From positions 1 through 64,000 of the forward strand of contig NZ_JALKBC010000012.1 of NCBI RefSeq assembly GCF_023015865.1: a stretch of DNA of 64,000 nt, read 5' to 3'. The notes under the pieces were generated by a model. It was not told the DNA's origin and ran no database searches. It saw nothing but the letters and a program-made list of their open reading frames with translations. Source of the DNA: Arenibacter sp. F26102 (GTDB lineage: Bacteria; Bacteroidota; Bacteroidia; Flavobacteriales; Flavobacteriaceae). The translations under genes were made by a program, and so were the position numbers. Numbering within the stretch: position 1 is the first letter of the stretch; each line of letters opens with the position of its first letter. Of the stretch, positions 44,085-53,526 are shown piece by piece.

Positions 44085-45125
44085 ATGATAAAGACATATC
44101 CTGAAATTTTTAAGAACGAAGAAGAACTGGAAGAAGCCATATCAAGACCAACTCCAGAAGTAGTAAAAATGATGGAGACACTCGAAGGAGATATAATCTT
44201 TTTGGGCGTTTCGGGAAAAATGGGCATTTCAATGGCCCATATGGCCAAAAGGGCCTGTGATATGGCGGGTGTAAAAAAGAGAATAATCGGTGTTTCCAGA
44301 TTTAGCCAAACAACAAATAGGGACTATTTGGAATTACTTGGGATAGAAACGATAGCTGGGGATCTAATAGATCAGGATTTTATAAAAAGCTTGCCAAAAG
44401 TAGAGAATGTAGTTTATTTGGCGGGCACCAAATTCGGGACCCAAGGCAATGAACCCTACACTTGGATAATGAATTCCTACATGCCGGGCCTAGTGGTCGA
44501 ACAATATAAAAATTCACGTATAGTGGCCCTGTCCACAGGTTGTGTTTATCCTTTGGTCAATATTGATTCCGGTGGATCGTTGGAATCTGATCCGGCCGTC
44601 CCTATTGGGGAATATGCACAATCATGCCTAGGTAGGGAACGCCTATTTCAATATGGAAGTTTGGAAAACAAAACACCAATTGCATTGATCAGGCTCAATT
44701 ACGCGGTGGAAATGCGATATGGCGTTTTGGTGGATATTGCCCTAAAAATTAAAAACAACGAACCAGTGGATGTAACAATGGGATACGCCAATGTAATTTG
44801 GCAGGGAGATGCCAACGCCTACGTATTGCGGTCCCTACAGTTGTGTAAAAATCCTGCCCGAATATTGAACCTCACGGGGCCGGAAAGAATTTCGGTATAC
44901 GATGTGGCCATGAAATTGGGAAAACTTATGGGTAGGGAAGTGGTTATAACAGGGAAAGAAGATGAAGTAGCCCTTCTTTCAAATGCTTCCCAAATGGAGA
45001 AAGAAATGGGCAGCCCTGAGGTTTCCGTTGATATAATGATTGCTTGGGTCGCCGCTTGGGTAAATTCAGATCAAAGGGTTCATGGAAAACCAACACATTT
45101 TGAAGTGAATGATGGTAAGTATTAA
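44085..45125 (+). CDS. NAD-dependent epimerase/dehydratase-like protein
   Basis: 346 aa, extended SDR. The Rossmann motif GVSGKMG (41-47) and the LSTGCVYPL segment (about 149-157) are in place. The catalytic Tyr is at 177 (GEYAQS), but position +4, normally Lys, is Cys181, so the YxxxK pair is incomplete. The C-terminal substrate domain has NVIWQGDANAYVLRSLQLC and GPERISVYDVA. It may still bind NAD and work with different chemistry, or bind sugar without turnover. It is grouped with the Nramp-like and DapA-like genes in one direction. Confidence 0.8.
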   Translation: MIKTYPEIFKNEEELEEAISRPTPEVVKMMETLEGDIIFLGVSGKMGISMAHMAKRACDMAGVKKRIIGVSRFSQTTNRDYLELLGIETIAGDLIDQDFIKSLPKVENVVYLAGTKFGTQGNEPYTWIMNSYMPGLVVEQYKNSRIVALSTGCVYPLVNIDSGGSLESDPAVPIGEYAQSCLGRERLFQYGSLENKTPIALIRLNYAVEMRYGVLVDIALKIKNNEPVDVTMGYANVIWQGDANAYVLRSLQLCKNPARILNLTGPERISVYDVAMKLGKLMGREVVITGKEDEVALLSNASQMEKEMGSPEVSVDIMIAWVAAWVNSDQRVHGKPTHFEVNDGKY

Positions 45126-45235
45126 TGAATGTTGATCAAGGACATACCCTCGAACTAAATTATTTAAAAGAATATAAGAATGGCTGCTAAGGGTAGTAAG
45201 CCAGAAATAGAAGTTATTAATTTTAGCTAGTACAT

Positions 45236-46303
45236 ATGAACAATAATATAATATCCACAAAAGCAATGCAGTTGCTTCATGAGGGCGCGGTTATTCCGGC
45301 ACACCCTTTGGCTTTAGATAAACATAGAAAGTTAGATGAAAAAAGGCAAAGGGCCTTGTCTAGATACTATCTGGATTCCGGAGTAGGAGGTTTGGCTGTA
45401 GGTGTTCATACAACCCAATTCGAGATTAGAAAACCTGATGTAAATCTATTTAAGCCTGTATTAGAGTTGGCGAAAGAGGAAATTGATAACTACGCTTTAA
45501 AATCGGATAGGCCGATTATTCGAATTGCGGGTGTAATTGGAGATACCAACCAAGCACTAAAAGAAGCTGAATTGGCCGCTGGACTTGGGTATCAAGCTGT
45601 TTTGCTAAGCCTTGCCTCGTTGCCGGATGCTTCCAATAAAGAATTATTGGATCACTGCAGGGCGGTATCCGAGGTAATACCAATAATCGGGTTTTACATG
45701 CAGACCGCTGTAGGTGGGCGATATTTGGATTTTGATTTTTGGTATGAGTTTGCTCAGATCGAAAATGTTGTGGCCATTAAAATGGCACCTTTCAATAGAT
45801 ACCAAACTTTTGATGTAGCACGTGCTGTTGTTGAATCTGGTCGTGCAGAACAAATTGCCTTATATACGGGTAACGATGATAATATATTGGTGGATTTGAT
45901 GACCGAATTTCAGATTCAGTCCAATGGTGAGGTCATCAAAAAGAAAATTGTAGGAGGGCTATTGGGGCATTGGTCCGTATGGGCAAAGGAGGCCGTTACT
46001 CTTTTGGCAGACATTAAAAAAGGTACGTATTCCAATGATTCGGGGAAGCTTCTGACCATGGCTGCGAAAATTACCGATAGCAACGCTGCATTCTTTGATG
46101 CTGCCAATAATTTTTCAGGATGTATTGTGGGCCTACATGAAGTTTTAAGGAGACAGGGTCTGTTGGAGGGGATATGGACCTTGAACGAGAAGGATAGTTT
46201 AAGCGTTAAGCAAAAAGCGGAAATTGATAGGGTTTATAAAGCCTATCCTGAATTGAACGATGACCATTTTGTGTCTGAAAATGTAGCGGCGTGGCTTAAA
46301 TAA
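45236..46303 (+). CDS. Dihydrodipicolinate synthase/N-acetylneuraminate lyase family aldolase
   Basis: 355 aa, TIM-barrel class I aldolase of the DapA family. The Schiff-base Lys is 182 in VAIKMAPF and the helper Tyr is 154 in IGFYMQ. The N-terminal GAVIPAHPLALDKHRKLDEK and GVGGLAVGVHTTQF segments match the pyruvate-binding entrance in altered form. It is about 50 residues longer than DapA, mostly at the C-terminus. Context favours a catabolic aldolase or dehydratase acting on a sugar acid rather than lysine biosynthesis. It is translationally linked to the GNAT gene (3-bp gap). Confidence 0.85.
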   Translation: MNNNIISTKAMQLLHEGAVIPAHPLALDKHRKLDEKRQRALSRYYLDSGVGGLAVGVHTTQFEIRKPDVNLFKPVLELAKEEIDNYALKSDRPIIRIAGVIGDTNQALKEAELAAGLGYQAVLLSLASLPDASNKELLDHCRAVSEVIPIIGFYMQTAVGGRYLDFDFWYEFAQIENVVAIKMAPFNRYQTFDVARAVVESGRAEQIALYTGNDDNILVDLMTEFQIQSNGEVIKKKIVGGLLGHWSVWAKEAVTLLADIKKGTYSNDSGKLLTMAAKITDSNAAFFDAANNFSGCIVGLHEVLRRQGLLEGIWTLNEKDSLSVKQKAEIDRVYKAYPELNDDHFVSENVAAWLK

Positions 46304-46306
46304 TAG

Positions 46307-47182
46307 ATGGATATGGATATTAATCTGAAGAATATTGATTTCAGACAAATGGAGGAGGCCGATATCTCTGGGGCAATGCAATTGGTGCTGGCGGAAAATT
46401 GGAATCAAACCAAAGAAGATTGGCAAATGTTTCAGGAGCTAAATTCTAATTTATGCCTGGTGGCAACCTACAATGGCACTATAATAGGTACGGTAACTGC
46501 CATTAATTTTAAAGATCAAGTTGCTTGGATAGGAATGATGTTGGTATCCAAGAACTTTCGAGGCATGGGAATTAGCAAGTATCTGTTAAAGACTATCATT
46601 GATAAATTAGAAGGTTGCAGAACTATTAAACTAGATGCTACAGCAGCAGGAATTCCTGTATATAGAAAATTGGGGTTCCAAGAAGATTTCGAAATCAATC
46701 GTATGGTAACAACCAATTTTATTGGGGATACCAAGGGTGAAAATATAAATACCGTTAAACCCATATCCCTAGGGGACATGGAAGAAATATTAAAGTTTGA
46801 TATAAATATTTTTGGAACGGATAGGTCTGACTTGATCAATTCCCTTATTAATAGAACCGTTGATAATGCATGGTGTATTGTAAGAGACGAACGTATAGTC
46901 GGATATGCGCTGGGCCGGCCCGGACTTAATTTTTTTCAATTAGGTCCGCTTATAGCGGAAACTCCTGTAGATGCCATAAACCTTATGGAAGTGATTCTGG
47001 AGCAATTTGTGGGTCAGCCCCTTGTTATCGATGTTTTGCACGATCAGGTAGAGCTTAAAACGCGATTGGCTTGCCTAGGGTTTTCTTATCAACGGTCCTT
47101 TATAAGAATGTATTTAAAAGAAAACTTATATGCGGGATGCGTAAATAAGCAGTTTTTAATTGCAGGTCCCGAATTGGGTTAG
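46307..47182 (+). CDS. Tandem GNAT N-acetyltransferase
   Basis: 291 aa, two GNAT-like halves. The first (about 5-140) has the acetyl-CoA loop KNFRGMGISKYLL and TAAGIPVYRKLGF; the second (about 150-280) resembles the Acetyltransf_18 domain (DINIFGTDRSDLINSL, then YALGRPGLNFFQLGPLIAET). It starts 3 bp after the aldolase stop, so the two are co-translated. It may acetylate an amino sugar or amine intermediate; the true acceptor is unknown. Confidence 0.85.
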   Translation: MDMDINLKNIDFRQMEEADISGAMQLVLAENWNQTKEDWQMFQELNSNLCLVATYNGTIIGTVTAINFKDQVAWIGMMLVSKNFRGMGISKYLLKTIIDKLEGCRTIKLDATAAGIPVYRKLGFQEDFEINRMVTTNFIGDTKGENINTVKPISLGDMEEILKFDINIFGTDRSDLINSLINRTVDNAWCIVRDERIVGYALGRPGLNFFQLGPLIAETPVDAINLMEVILEQFVGQPLVIDVLHDQVELKTRLACLGFSYQRSFIRMYLKENLYAGCVNKQFLIAGPELG

Positions 47183-47334
47183 TATATTTAGCAAGGAATT
47201 AGAAGAATATAAATTAAATATTGAAATCATTCATAAGTAATAGTCTTTCTTATACTTTTGTTTTGTGAAATGATTGATTGGAGAACTTGATGTTTTCTTA
47301 GGTTTGGAATAGATGGTTAATATTAATAAATAGT

Positions 47335-48966
47335 ATGAATTTAAAACCAAATATTATGGCAGTAAGGCTCAGTCCTTATGTTTTATTACTGATATTATTA
47401 AATTTTTCCTGTGGGGAAGGAAATAAAAAAACACAGGAAGATTCATCTTATCAGAAGCATTTATTTAAAAAAACTTTAGAGACTTCCCAATTGGCTGTTT
47501 CAGTTGTGGCTTCAAATTTGGATTACCCTTGGGACCTTTGTTGGGGTAATAATGAAGGTAATATATTGTGGTTCACGGAAATAAAGGGAACGGTCAACCA
47601 GTTAAATACAGATACAGGGGAGATAAAGACACTTTTAAGTTTAGAGGATGTTTTGGTTAAAAAATCTTATGGCCTTTTAGGTTTTGCTGTACACCCGGAT
47701 ATAGAAAGTAACCCCTATGTTTTTTTACACTACGCCTATTTAAGGAATGATGAAATACGTACTAAGCTGGTCAGGTATAGGTATAGCAATGGTGGGTTGG
47801 AAAGTCCAAAAATATTATTGGAAGACATACCGGGAGCTACGTATCATAACGGAAGTAGGATTGTAATTTCCCCCAATAACAAAATTTTAATAAGCCTGGG
47901 AGATGCGGGAAGGAAAAGTTTGGCCCAAAGTACTAGTGCAATAACGGGAAAAGTTTTAAGGTTAAACCTTGATGGATCTATCCCGGACGATAATCCAATT
48001 AAGGATAGCCCTGTATGGTCATGGGGGCATAGAAATCCCCAAGGTTTAGTGATGGGGAATGGTAAGTTATATAGTTCCGAGCATGGGGAAGCCAATGATG
48101 ATGAATTGAATATTATAGAGCCAGGAGGGAATTATGGATGGCCAGACGTAACGGGTTATTGTAATGAGCCCTATGAAATAGCGTATTGTAAAGATTCTAC
48201 AATTGTTGAGCCTATTAAGCAGTGGACTCCAACCATTGCACCTTCAGGTATTGCATACTATGGTTCAAATGCTATTCCGGAATGGACCAATAGTATTTTG
48301 GTAGGCTCCTTAAAAGGTGCAAGCCTAAGAGTCTTAAAACTTTCTTTGGACGGTACAACTGTGGAAGATGAGTTTGTTGCTTTTAACCGACAGTTTGGAC
48401 GGATTAGAGATGTAATAGCCGCGCCAAATGGTGATATTTATTTATGTACTAGCAATAAAGACTGGCATCCGAAAGCCAATCCAGAATTTTATAGTCCTGA
48501 TACCTTACCTTTTAACAATGATGATAAAATAATCAGAATTCATCAAGCAAGTGATGATTTGAGAGATTTGCTTGTAGAGATGACTGAAAAACAAACTCCT
48601 GTTGATAAAGTGGCTACGTCCGATATGAATGGATCTTTACCTGGCGAAGGCATGGCAATCTATCAGAAATTTTGCGCCTCCTGCCATAAAGCCAATGGGT
48701 CGGGTAGTGAAGGCTTTTTTCCTCCTATTTCCAAAACAGAGGGGGTTGCTAATAAAGATAGGTTGATTAAAACGGTTGTAAGTGGTTTATCAGGTCCATT
48801 GGAGGTTAAAGGGAAAATCTATAATCAGGAAATGCCCAGTTTTAAATTTCTGACGGATAAAGAATTGGCAGATGTGCTTACCTATGTTAGGGCCTCATTT
48901 GGAAATGGTCATCCTAGTGTAATTGAAAAAGATATAAGCGAATATAGGGCCTCACTTCAAAATTAA
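47335..48966 (+). CDS. PQQ-type sugar dehydrogenase fused to cytochrome c
   Basis: 543 aa. The lipoprotein signal ends LLNFSC (Cys26). The glucose/sorbosone dehydrogenase propeller (about 50-400) shows LDYPWDLCWG, GLLGFAVHP, TYHNGSRIVISPNN and WGHRNPQGLV. A cytochrome c domain (about 440-530) has haem motif CASCH (about 448-452) and axial Met in QEMPSF. It is the paralogue of the gene at 8974 but closer to classical soluble glucose dehydrogenases. It probably oxidises a released sugar and feeds the respiratory chain, 38 bp upstream of the GH109-like gene. Confidence 0.88.
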   Translation: MNLKPNIMAVRLSPYVLLLILLNFSCGEGNKKTQEDSSYQKHLFKKTLETSQLAVSVVASNLDYPWDLCWGNNEGNILWFTEIKGTVNQLNTDTGEIKTLLSLEDVLVKKSYGLLGFAVHPDIESNPYVFLHYAYLRNDEIRTKLVRYRYSNGGLESPKILLEDIPGATYHNGSRIVISPNNKILISLGDAGRKSLAQSTSAITGKVLRLNLDGSIPDDNPIKDSPVWSWGHRNPQGLVMGNGKLYSSEHGEANDDELNIIEPGGNYGWPDVTGYCNEPYEIAYCKDSTIVEPIKQWTPTIAPSGIAYYGSNAIPEWTNSILVGSLKGASLRVLKLSLDGTTVEDEFVAFNRQFGRIRDVIAAPNGDIYLCTSNKDWHPKANPEFYSPDTLPFNNDDKIIRIHQASDDLRDLLVEMTEKQTPVDKVATSDMNGSLPGEGMAIYQKFCASCHKANGSGSEGFFPPISKTEGVANKDRLIKTVVSGLSGPLEVKGKIYNQEMPSFKFLTDKELADVLTYVRASFGNGHPSVIEKDISEYRASLQN

Positions 48967-49004
48967 GTATTGGAAATAACTATTTTAAAATTTAAATATA
49001 TATA

Positions 49005-50417
49005 ATGAAATCAAATAGAAGAGATTTTATCAGAAAGACCTCAATCGCGGGAATGGGCATAGCAGTGGCCCCTGCATGGTCCAATTCCATAAATAGCAAC
49101 GATTTACTTAATACCCCGGCATCTAAGCCAGGAGCTATTTATATGGGGGGCTTTTCTGCCCCTAAATTGGAAACGGTAAAATGCGCATTTATAGGTGTAG
49201 GTTCACGTGGGTCTGGGCATGTAAGTCAGATATCGTCCATTGAAGGTACCGAAGTGGTGGCGATCAGTGATCTATATGAGGACTTGGCCGAAAAATCGGC
49301 GAAAGTATGTAAGGAAAATGGTGGTGGAACCCGTCATAAGAAGATCAAACTTTACACCAAGGATGAAAACGCCTGGAAAAAGATGCTGAAGAAGGAGAAA
49401 CCAGATGCCGTTTTTGTTTGTACCCCATGGAAGATGCACGCCCCTATGGCCATTGAAGCTATGAAAAGTGGGGCACACGTTTTTGTAGAAGTACCGCTAG
49501 CCCTTACTTTGGAAGAAATGTGGGAAATAGTCGATACTTCGGAGAAGACCCAGAAGCATTGTATGATGATGGAGAACGTCAACTACAACAGGGAAGAACT
49601 CCTTTACCTAAATATGTGCCGACAAGGTGTTATTGGAGAATTGCTTCATGGGGAGGCAGCCTATATCCATGAATTAAGATCACAGATGAACGATGTGGAA
49701 CGTGGTACCGGTTCATGGCGTACCCCGCATTATGCCCATCGCGATGGCAATCTGTATCCAACACATGGACTGGGCCCGGTTGCACAGTACATGAATTTGG
49801 CAAGGGGAGAGGATAATTTTAAATTTATAAACTCATTTTCCTCACCTGCCAAAGGACGAAGCCTGTATGCTGCCAAAAACTATCCTCCCGATCATAAATG
49901 GAACAAGCTGGATTTTAAAGGTGGCGATATCAATACATCCATCATTAAAACGAACATGGGCAGAACTATTATGGTGCAGTGGGACGAAACCAGCCCAAGA
50001 CCCTATACCAGACATAACCTGATCCAAGGAACCAAAGGAACCTTGACAGGATTCCCGACCAGAATCGCTTTGGAAGGGGGGGTAGAAGGAGGTCCTGATA
50101 ACCATCATGAATATGCAGAAGGTGAACAATTACAGAAGATTTTCGAAAAATATGAACATCCATTATACCTGCGCTTAGGAGAATTGGCCACCAAAATGGG
50201 TGGACATGGTGGAATGGACTATATGATGCGGTTCCGAATTATTGAATGTTTAAGAAATGGGGAACCCTTAGACCAAAACGTCTATGAAGGTTGTTATTGG
50301 AGTGCGGTAGGACCTTTAAGTGAAGCTTCTGTGGCCCAAAACGGTGCGCCACAGGAGTTTCCCGATTTTACTAGAGGCAATTGGAAAACCACAGCTCCTT
50401 TGGGCATTGTTAGTTAA
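49005..50417 (+). CDS. Tat-exported GH109-like Gfo/Idh/MocA protein
   Basis: 470 aa. The twin-arginine signal is SNRRDFIRKTSIAGMGIAVA. The Rossmann start reads CAFIGVGSRGSGHVSQI (about 64-80), followed by MMMENVNYNREELLYLNMCR, GELLHGEAAYIHELR and DGNLYPTHGLGPVAQYMN, close to the signature of the NAD-dependent alpha-N-acetylgalactosaminidases of GH109. The usual EKP lysine position reads VEVPLALT, as in GH109. It could therefore cleave an N-acetyl-hexosamine by oxidation-elimination-hydrolysis, in line with an amide-containing glycan. GH109 specificity in Bacteroidota is broad, so activity is inferred. Confidence 0.82.
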   Translation: MKSNRRDFIRKTSIAGMGIAVAPAWSNSINSNDLLNTPASKPGAIYMGGFSAPKLETVKCAFIGVGSRGSGHVSQISSIEGTEVVAISDLYEDLAEKSAKVCKENGGGTRHKKIKLYTKDENAWKKMLKKEKPDAVFVCTPWKMHAPMAIEAMKSGAHVFVEVPLALTLEEMWEIVDTSEKTQKHCMMMENVNYNREELLYLNMCRQGVIGELLHGEAAYIHELRSQMNDVERGTGSWRTPHYAHRDGNLYPTHGLGPVAQYMNLARGEDNFKFINSFSSPAKGRSLYAAKNYPPDHKWNKLDFKGGDINTSIIKTNMGRTIMVQWDETSPRPYTRHNLIQGTKGTLTGFPTRIALEGGVEGGPDNHHEYAEGEQLQKIFEKYEHPLYLRLGELATKMGGHGGMDYMMRFRIIECLRNGEPLDQNVYEGCYWSAVGPLSEASVAQNGAPQEFPDFTRGNWKTTAPLGIVS

Positions 50418-50557
50418 TCCTAACAAGCTTATAAGTGAAGCCATTAAATTAAAGGGCGAAGAATTAACAATGGGGGACAAACTGAATAGCAGGTTTTTGG
50501 TGTCGAATGATCAGTTTGTTTTTTATTGCGACCAGTAGTAAAAAAAAAAATCTTTTT

Positions 50558-51685
50558 ATGATCGACGTACTGCAACTTACAAAAAGTCTAATAGCGATGG
50601 ATACCATAAACCCTCCGGGGAATGAGTATTTAGCGGCCCAATTTGTTGGGGAACTCTTGGAAGAAAACGGGTTTGATGTCGAATATGTTCCTTTTGAAAG
50701 CAACCGGATACATGTTATTGCGGGCAGAGGATACTCCAAGAGTTCACCCCCAATTGTTTTTACTGGTCATTTTGATACGGTCCCCTTAGGTGCGGTAAAA
50801 TGGTCCGTGGACCCCTTTGGAGGGGAGGTAAAGAACGGGAAATTATTTGGTCGTGGATCTAGTGATATGAAAGGAGGTGTTGCGGCCATGGTCGTAGCGG
50901 CCATAAATGCTTTCTCCATAGGTAATCCGGAAGGAGGGCTTCGGTTGGTGCTCACAGCCGGGGAAGAATTGGGTTGCCAAGGTGCCAAGGATTTAATAAA
51001 AACCTACTCTGGACTTGGAGAGGCCTGTGGTATAGTGGTTGGGGAGCCAACAGCCAATATGCCCGCAATCGGACATAAAGGGGGGCTATACCTTAATTTG
51101 TCATGTACCGGGACTACCGCTCATTCCTCCATGCCACATTTAGGGGATAATGCCATCTATAAAGTGGCCAGGGCTATTTCAAAGGTCGAAGAATTTGATT
51201 TTGGGGTAGAGGAAGATCCCTTACTAGGTTTTCCTACGGTGAATGTGGGAAAGGTTTTTGGAGGACAGAATATCAATTCTGTTCCTGATTTCGCCGAATT
51301 TACCATAGACGCCCGGACCACGACCAAGGTAGAACACCATAAGTTATTGGCTAAACTCCAAAAAGAGTTGGGAAAGGAAGTTTCCATTGAAACCCTGACC
51401 GATTTGATCGCTGTATCCACAGAAGAAAAAGACCCGTTCGTGCAAAGGGTCTATAAAGCTTGCGGTATTCCAGAGAACGCTCCTGGCTATCCAAAGGCAT
51501 TACCATATTTAACTGATGGTTCAGTACTACAAGGGGCATATGGGGGTATTCCAACGATTATTTTGGGTCCTGGACAACCAGAAATGGCGCATCAAACCGA
51601 TGAATTTTGTTATGTTGACAAGCTGGAAAAAGCTGTGGAAATATATACGAATATACTTTTAGAAAAATGCGCATATGTTCAATAA
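50558..51685 (+). CDS. M20 family deacylase/peptidase (ArgE/DapE-like)
   Basis: 375 aa from ATG 50558, which begins the conserved domain; the upstream frame adds a poly-Lys leader over an A-run and is unlikely. Two-zinc site: His71 and Asp73 (FTGHFDTVP), Asp103 (GRGSSDMKGG), Glu136/137 (TAGEELGC) and Glu163 (VVGEPTAN). A dimerisation domain lies at about 180-285. No signal peptide, so cytosolic. It removes N-acyl groups or short peptides, for example from N-acylated amino acids. It follows the GH109-like gene and probably handles an N-acyl breakdown product. Confidence 0.87.
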   Translation: MIDVLQLTKSLIAMDTINPPGNEYLAAQFVGELLEENGFDVEYVPFESNRIHVIAGRGYSKSSPPIVFTGHFDTVPLGAVKWSVDPFGGEVKNGKLFGRGSSDMKGGVAAMVVAAINAFSIGNPEGGLRLVLTAGEELGCQGAKDLIKTYSGLGEACGIVVGEPTANMPAIGHKGGLYLNLSCTGTTAHSSMPHLGDNAIYKVARAISKVEEFDFGVEEDPLLGFPTVNVGKVFGGQNINSVPDFAEFTIDARTTTKVEHHKLLAKLQKELGKEVSIETLTDLIAVSTEEKDPFVQRVYKACGIPENAPGYPKALPYLTDGSVLQGAYGGIPTIILGPGQPEMAHQTDEFCYVDKLEKAVEIYTNILLEKCAYVQ

Positions 51686-51801
51686 AGAGACTGATTGTTT
51701 CATTTCGGATAAGCATTTACCAGATATGTCTTATGAAATATTTGGCCAGAATCTAATTATAAAATAAGTAATAATTATTTAAATCTACTATCATTCAACC
51801 T

Positions 51802-53469
51802 ATGAGAATTCCATTTTTTCTACTACTATTTTTTTTGGTTTTTAACAGCTTTCACTCTTATGCCCAGATAATTTATGTTGATCCACAGCTAAAGACAGAT
51901 TGTAAGGGTAATTATTCCATTTTGAACCGTGACTGTAGTGGTTCCGATGGCGATGTATATAAAACACTCCAATCTGCTGCAAATGCGGCCACTGCAGGAA
52001 CTGAGGTATTGATTAGGGGTGGCGTCTACAAAGAACAACTTAGTCTTAAAAACTCAGGGGAGGAAGATAACTATATTACGTTTAAAAATTTCGGGAACGA
52101 GGTAGTTGAATTTACGGGAGAGTCAATGGCACCTGCTATTTGGATCGACCAGAAGGAGTATATTATAATTAATGGATTGAAATTCCTTGATTGTCCCCAA
52201 TTTATGTCTATCAAATCCTCTTCACATATTACCGTTGAAAATTGTTATTTCGAAAACAGTACATTATTTGAATCCATTCAGCTGAAAACCATGGGGGATT
52301 ATTTTGTTTTCAGGAACAATACAGTGAAGAATGGGACCGACCTACTTTCTGTTCAAGGGGGCAGCTTTCATTTGGTCGAGGGCAATACCTTCCATACCGC
52401 ATCCCATACCTGTCTGGTATTTATGGGTGTCCATAACTCTGCCATTAGGAACAATATTCTTATAAATCCCATTCAAAAACTCCTTGAGATATTCGCCACT
52501 AGGGACCGGGAGTGGTCCGCTCCTTATCGAAAGAGTGAACATATCCTTATTGAAAACAACCTGTTTGGACCTAATTCACATCGAGATGGGCTTTATAAAG
52601 GAAAAGTACCTCCAGCAAGCTGGGGTACTCAATTTGCAGGGGTAAGGTGTATTATGCGAAATAATATATTCGCCGGATGTGATGGAGGTATGGATTTTTG
52701 CGGATATGGCAATATCGGAGGTGAGGGCGACTCTCCTGAAGCAGTATTCAATTTTAGTAACCGTATTTATAATAATACGGTTTATTCCAATGGAGAGAGA
52801 GGGCGCTATGGAAGTGGCCCGGGAGTAGTAATGTCGCACAATCCCTATTCTGAACAATATGACAATATCTTTATGAACAACATATTCTACGCCAACAGGA
52901 TATTCAAGGATGCCCATACACAAAGGGATGTGCCAAGTGTTCAAATTGCTTATAGCTCATCTGCCAATCCTTCGGAAACCCGGTTCTACAACAATAATGT
53001 CACCCCACAGAGTGATAAGAATGAAGTTGTAGTTTGGATGAAGAAAGATGACATGGGCTATACCCTGGATGCCTTTGAACAAGCCTATCCTGATTATAGC
53101 GGAGACAATATTCAGGGAAATCCTCAGTTTGTACAAGATCAGCCCAATCTTAAAAATATTGACCGAAGTGATTATGAACTATCTAAAGATAGTCCCTGTG
53201 TTGATGCAGGGAGATTTCTAACGTATGCTGTTGGTACGGCCCATGATAGTGCATTAAAAGTAGAGGATCCTTATTTCTTTAGCGATGGATTTGATGTTGT
53301 AGAAGGGGATATGATCCGTGTAGGAGACCAAGAAGTTCAAGTAATAAGTATTGATTACGATACCAGGTATTTGATTCTGAATAAACAGATAAAATGGGAA
53401 GACAAAGCACCCGTAAGTTTGATCTATAAGGGAAATGCACCGGATATCGGCGCAGTTGAAAGTTATTAA
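51802..53469 (+). CDS. Secreted right-handed beta-helix protein
   Basis: 555 aa. The signal peptide ends FHSYAQ. A DUF1565-like start (YKTLQSAANAATAGTEVLIR, about 53-72) is followed by parallel beta-helix rungs (HITVENCYFENST, YFVFRNNTVKNGTDLLSVQGG, SAIRNNILINPIQKLLEI) and a C-terminal cap with SPCVDAGRF and APDIGAVE. It resembles polysaccharide lyase/hydrolase helices of Bacteroidota loci, without a clear catalytic signature. A decayed copy of its C-terminal part lies at 62002-62259, so the gene was duplicated locally. Probable glycan lyase or binder. Confidence 0.78.
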   Translation: MRIPFFLLLFFLVFNSFHSYAQIIYVDPQLKTDCKGNYSILNRDCSGSDGDVYKTLQSAANAATAGTEVLIRGGVYKEQLSLKNSGEEDNYITFKNFGNEVVEFTGESMAPAIWIDQKEYIIINGLKFLDCPQFMSIKSSSHITVENCYFENSTLFESIQLKTMGDYFVFRNNTVKNGTDLLSVQGGSFHLVEGNTFHTASHTCLVFMGVHNSAIRNNILINPIQKLLEIFATRDREWSAPYRKSEHILIENNLFGPNSHRDGLYKGKVPPASWGTQFAGVRCIMRNNIFAGCDGGMDFCGYGNIGGEGDSPEAVFNFSNRIYNNTVYSNGERGRYGSGPGVVMSHNPYSEQYDNIFMNNIFYANRIFKDAHTQRDVPSVQIAYSSSANPSETRFYNNNVTPQSDKNEVVVWMKKDDMGYTLDAFEQAYPDYSGDNIQGNPQFVQDQPNLKNIDRSDYELSKDSPCVDAGRFLTYAVGTAHDSALKVEDPYFFSDGFDVVEGDMIRVGDQEVQVISIDYDTRYLILNKQIKWEDKAPVSLIYKGNAPDIGAVESY

Positions 53470-53526
53470 CCCTTCAGTTTTTGGGTACGTAAGCTTTTCT
53501 AACCTGAGCAATTTTAAAACAAAACA

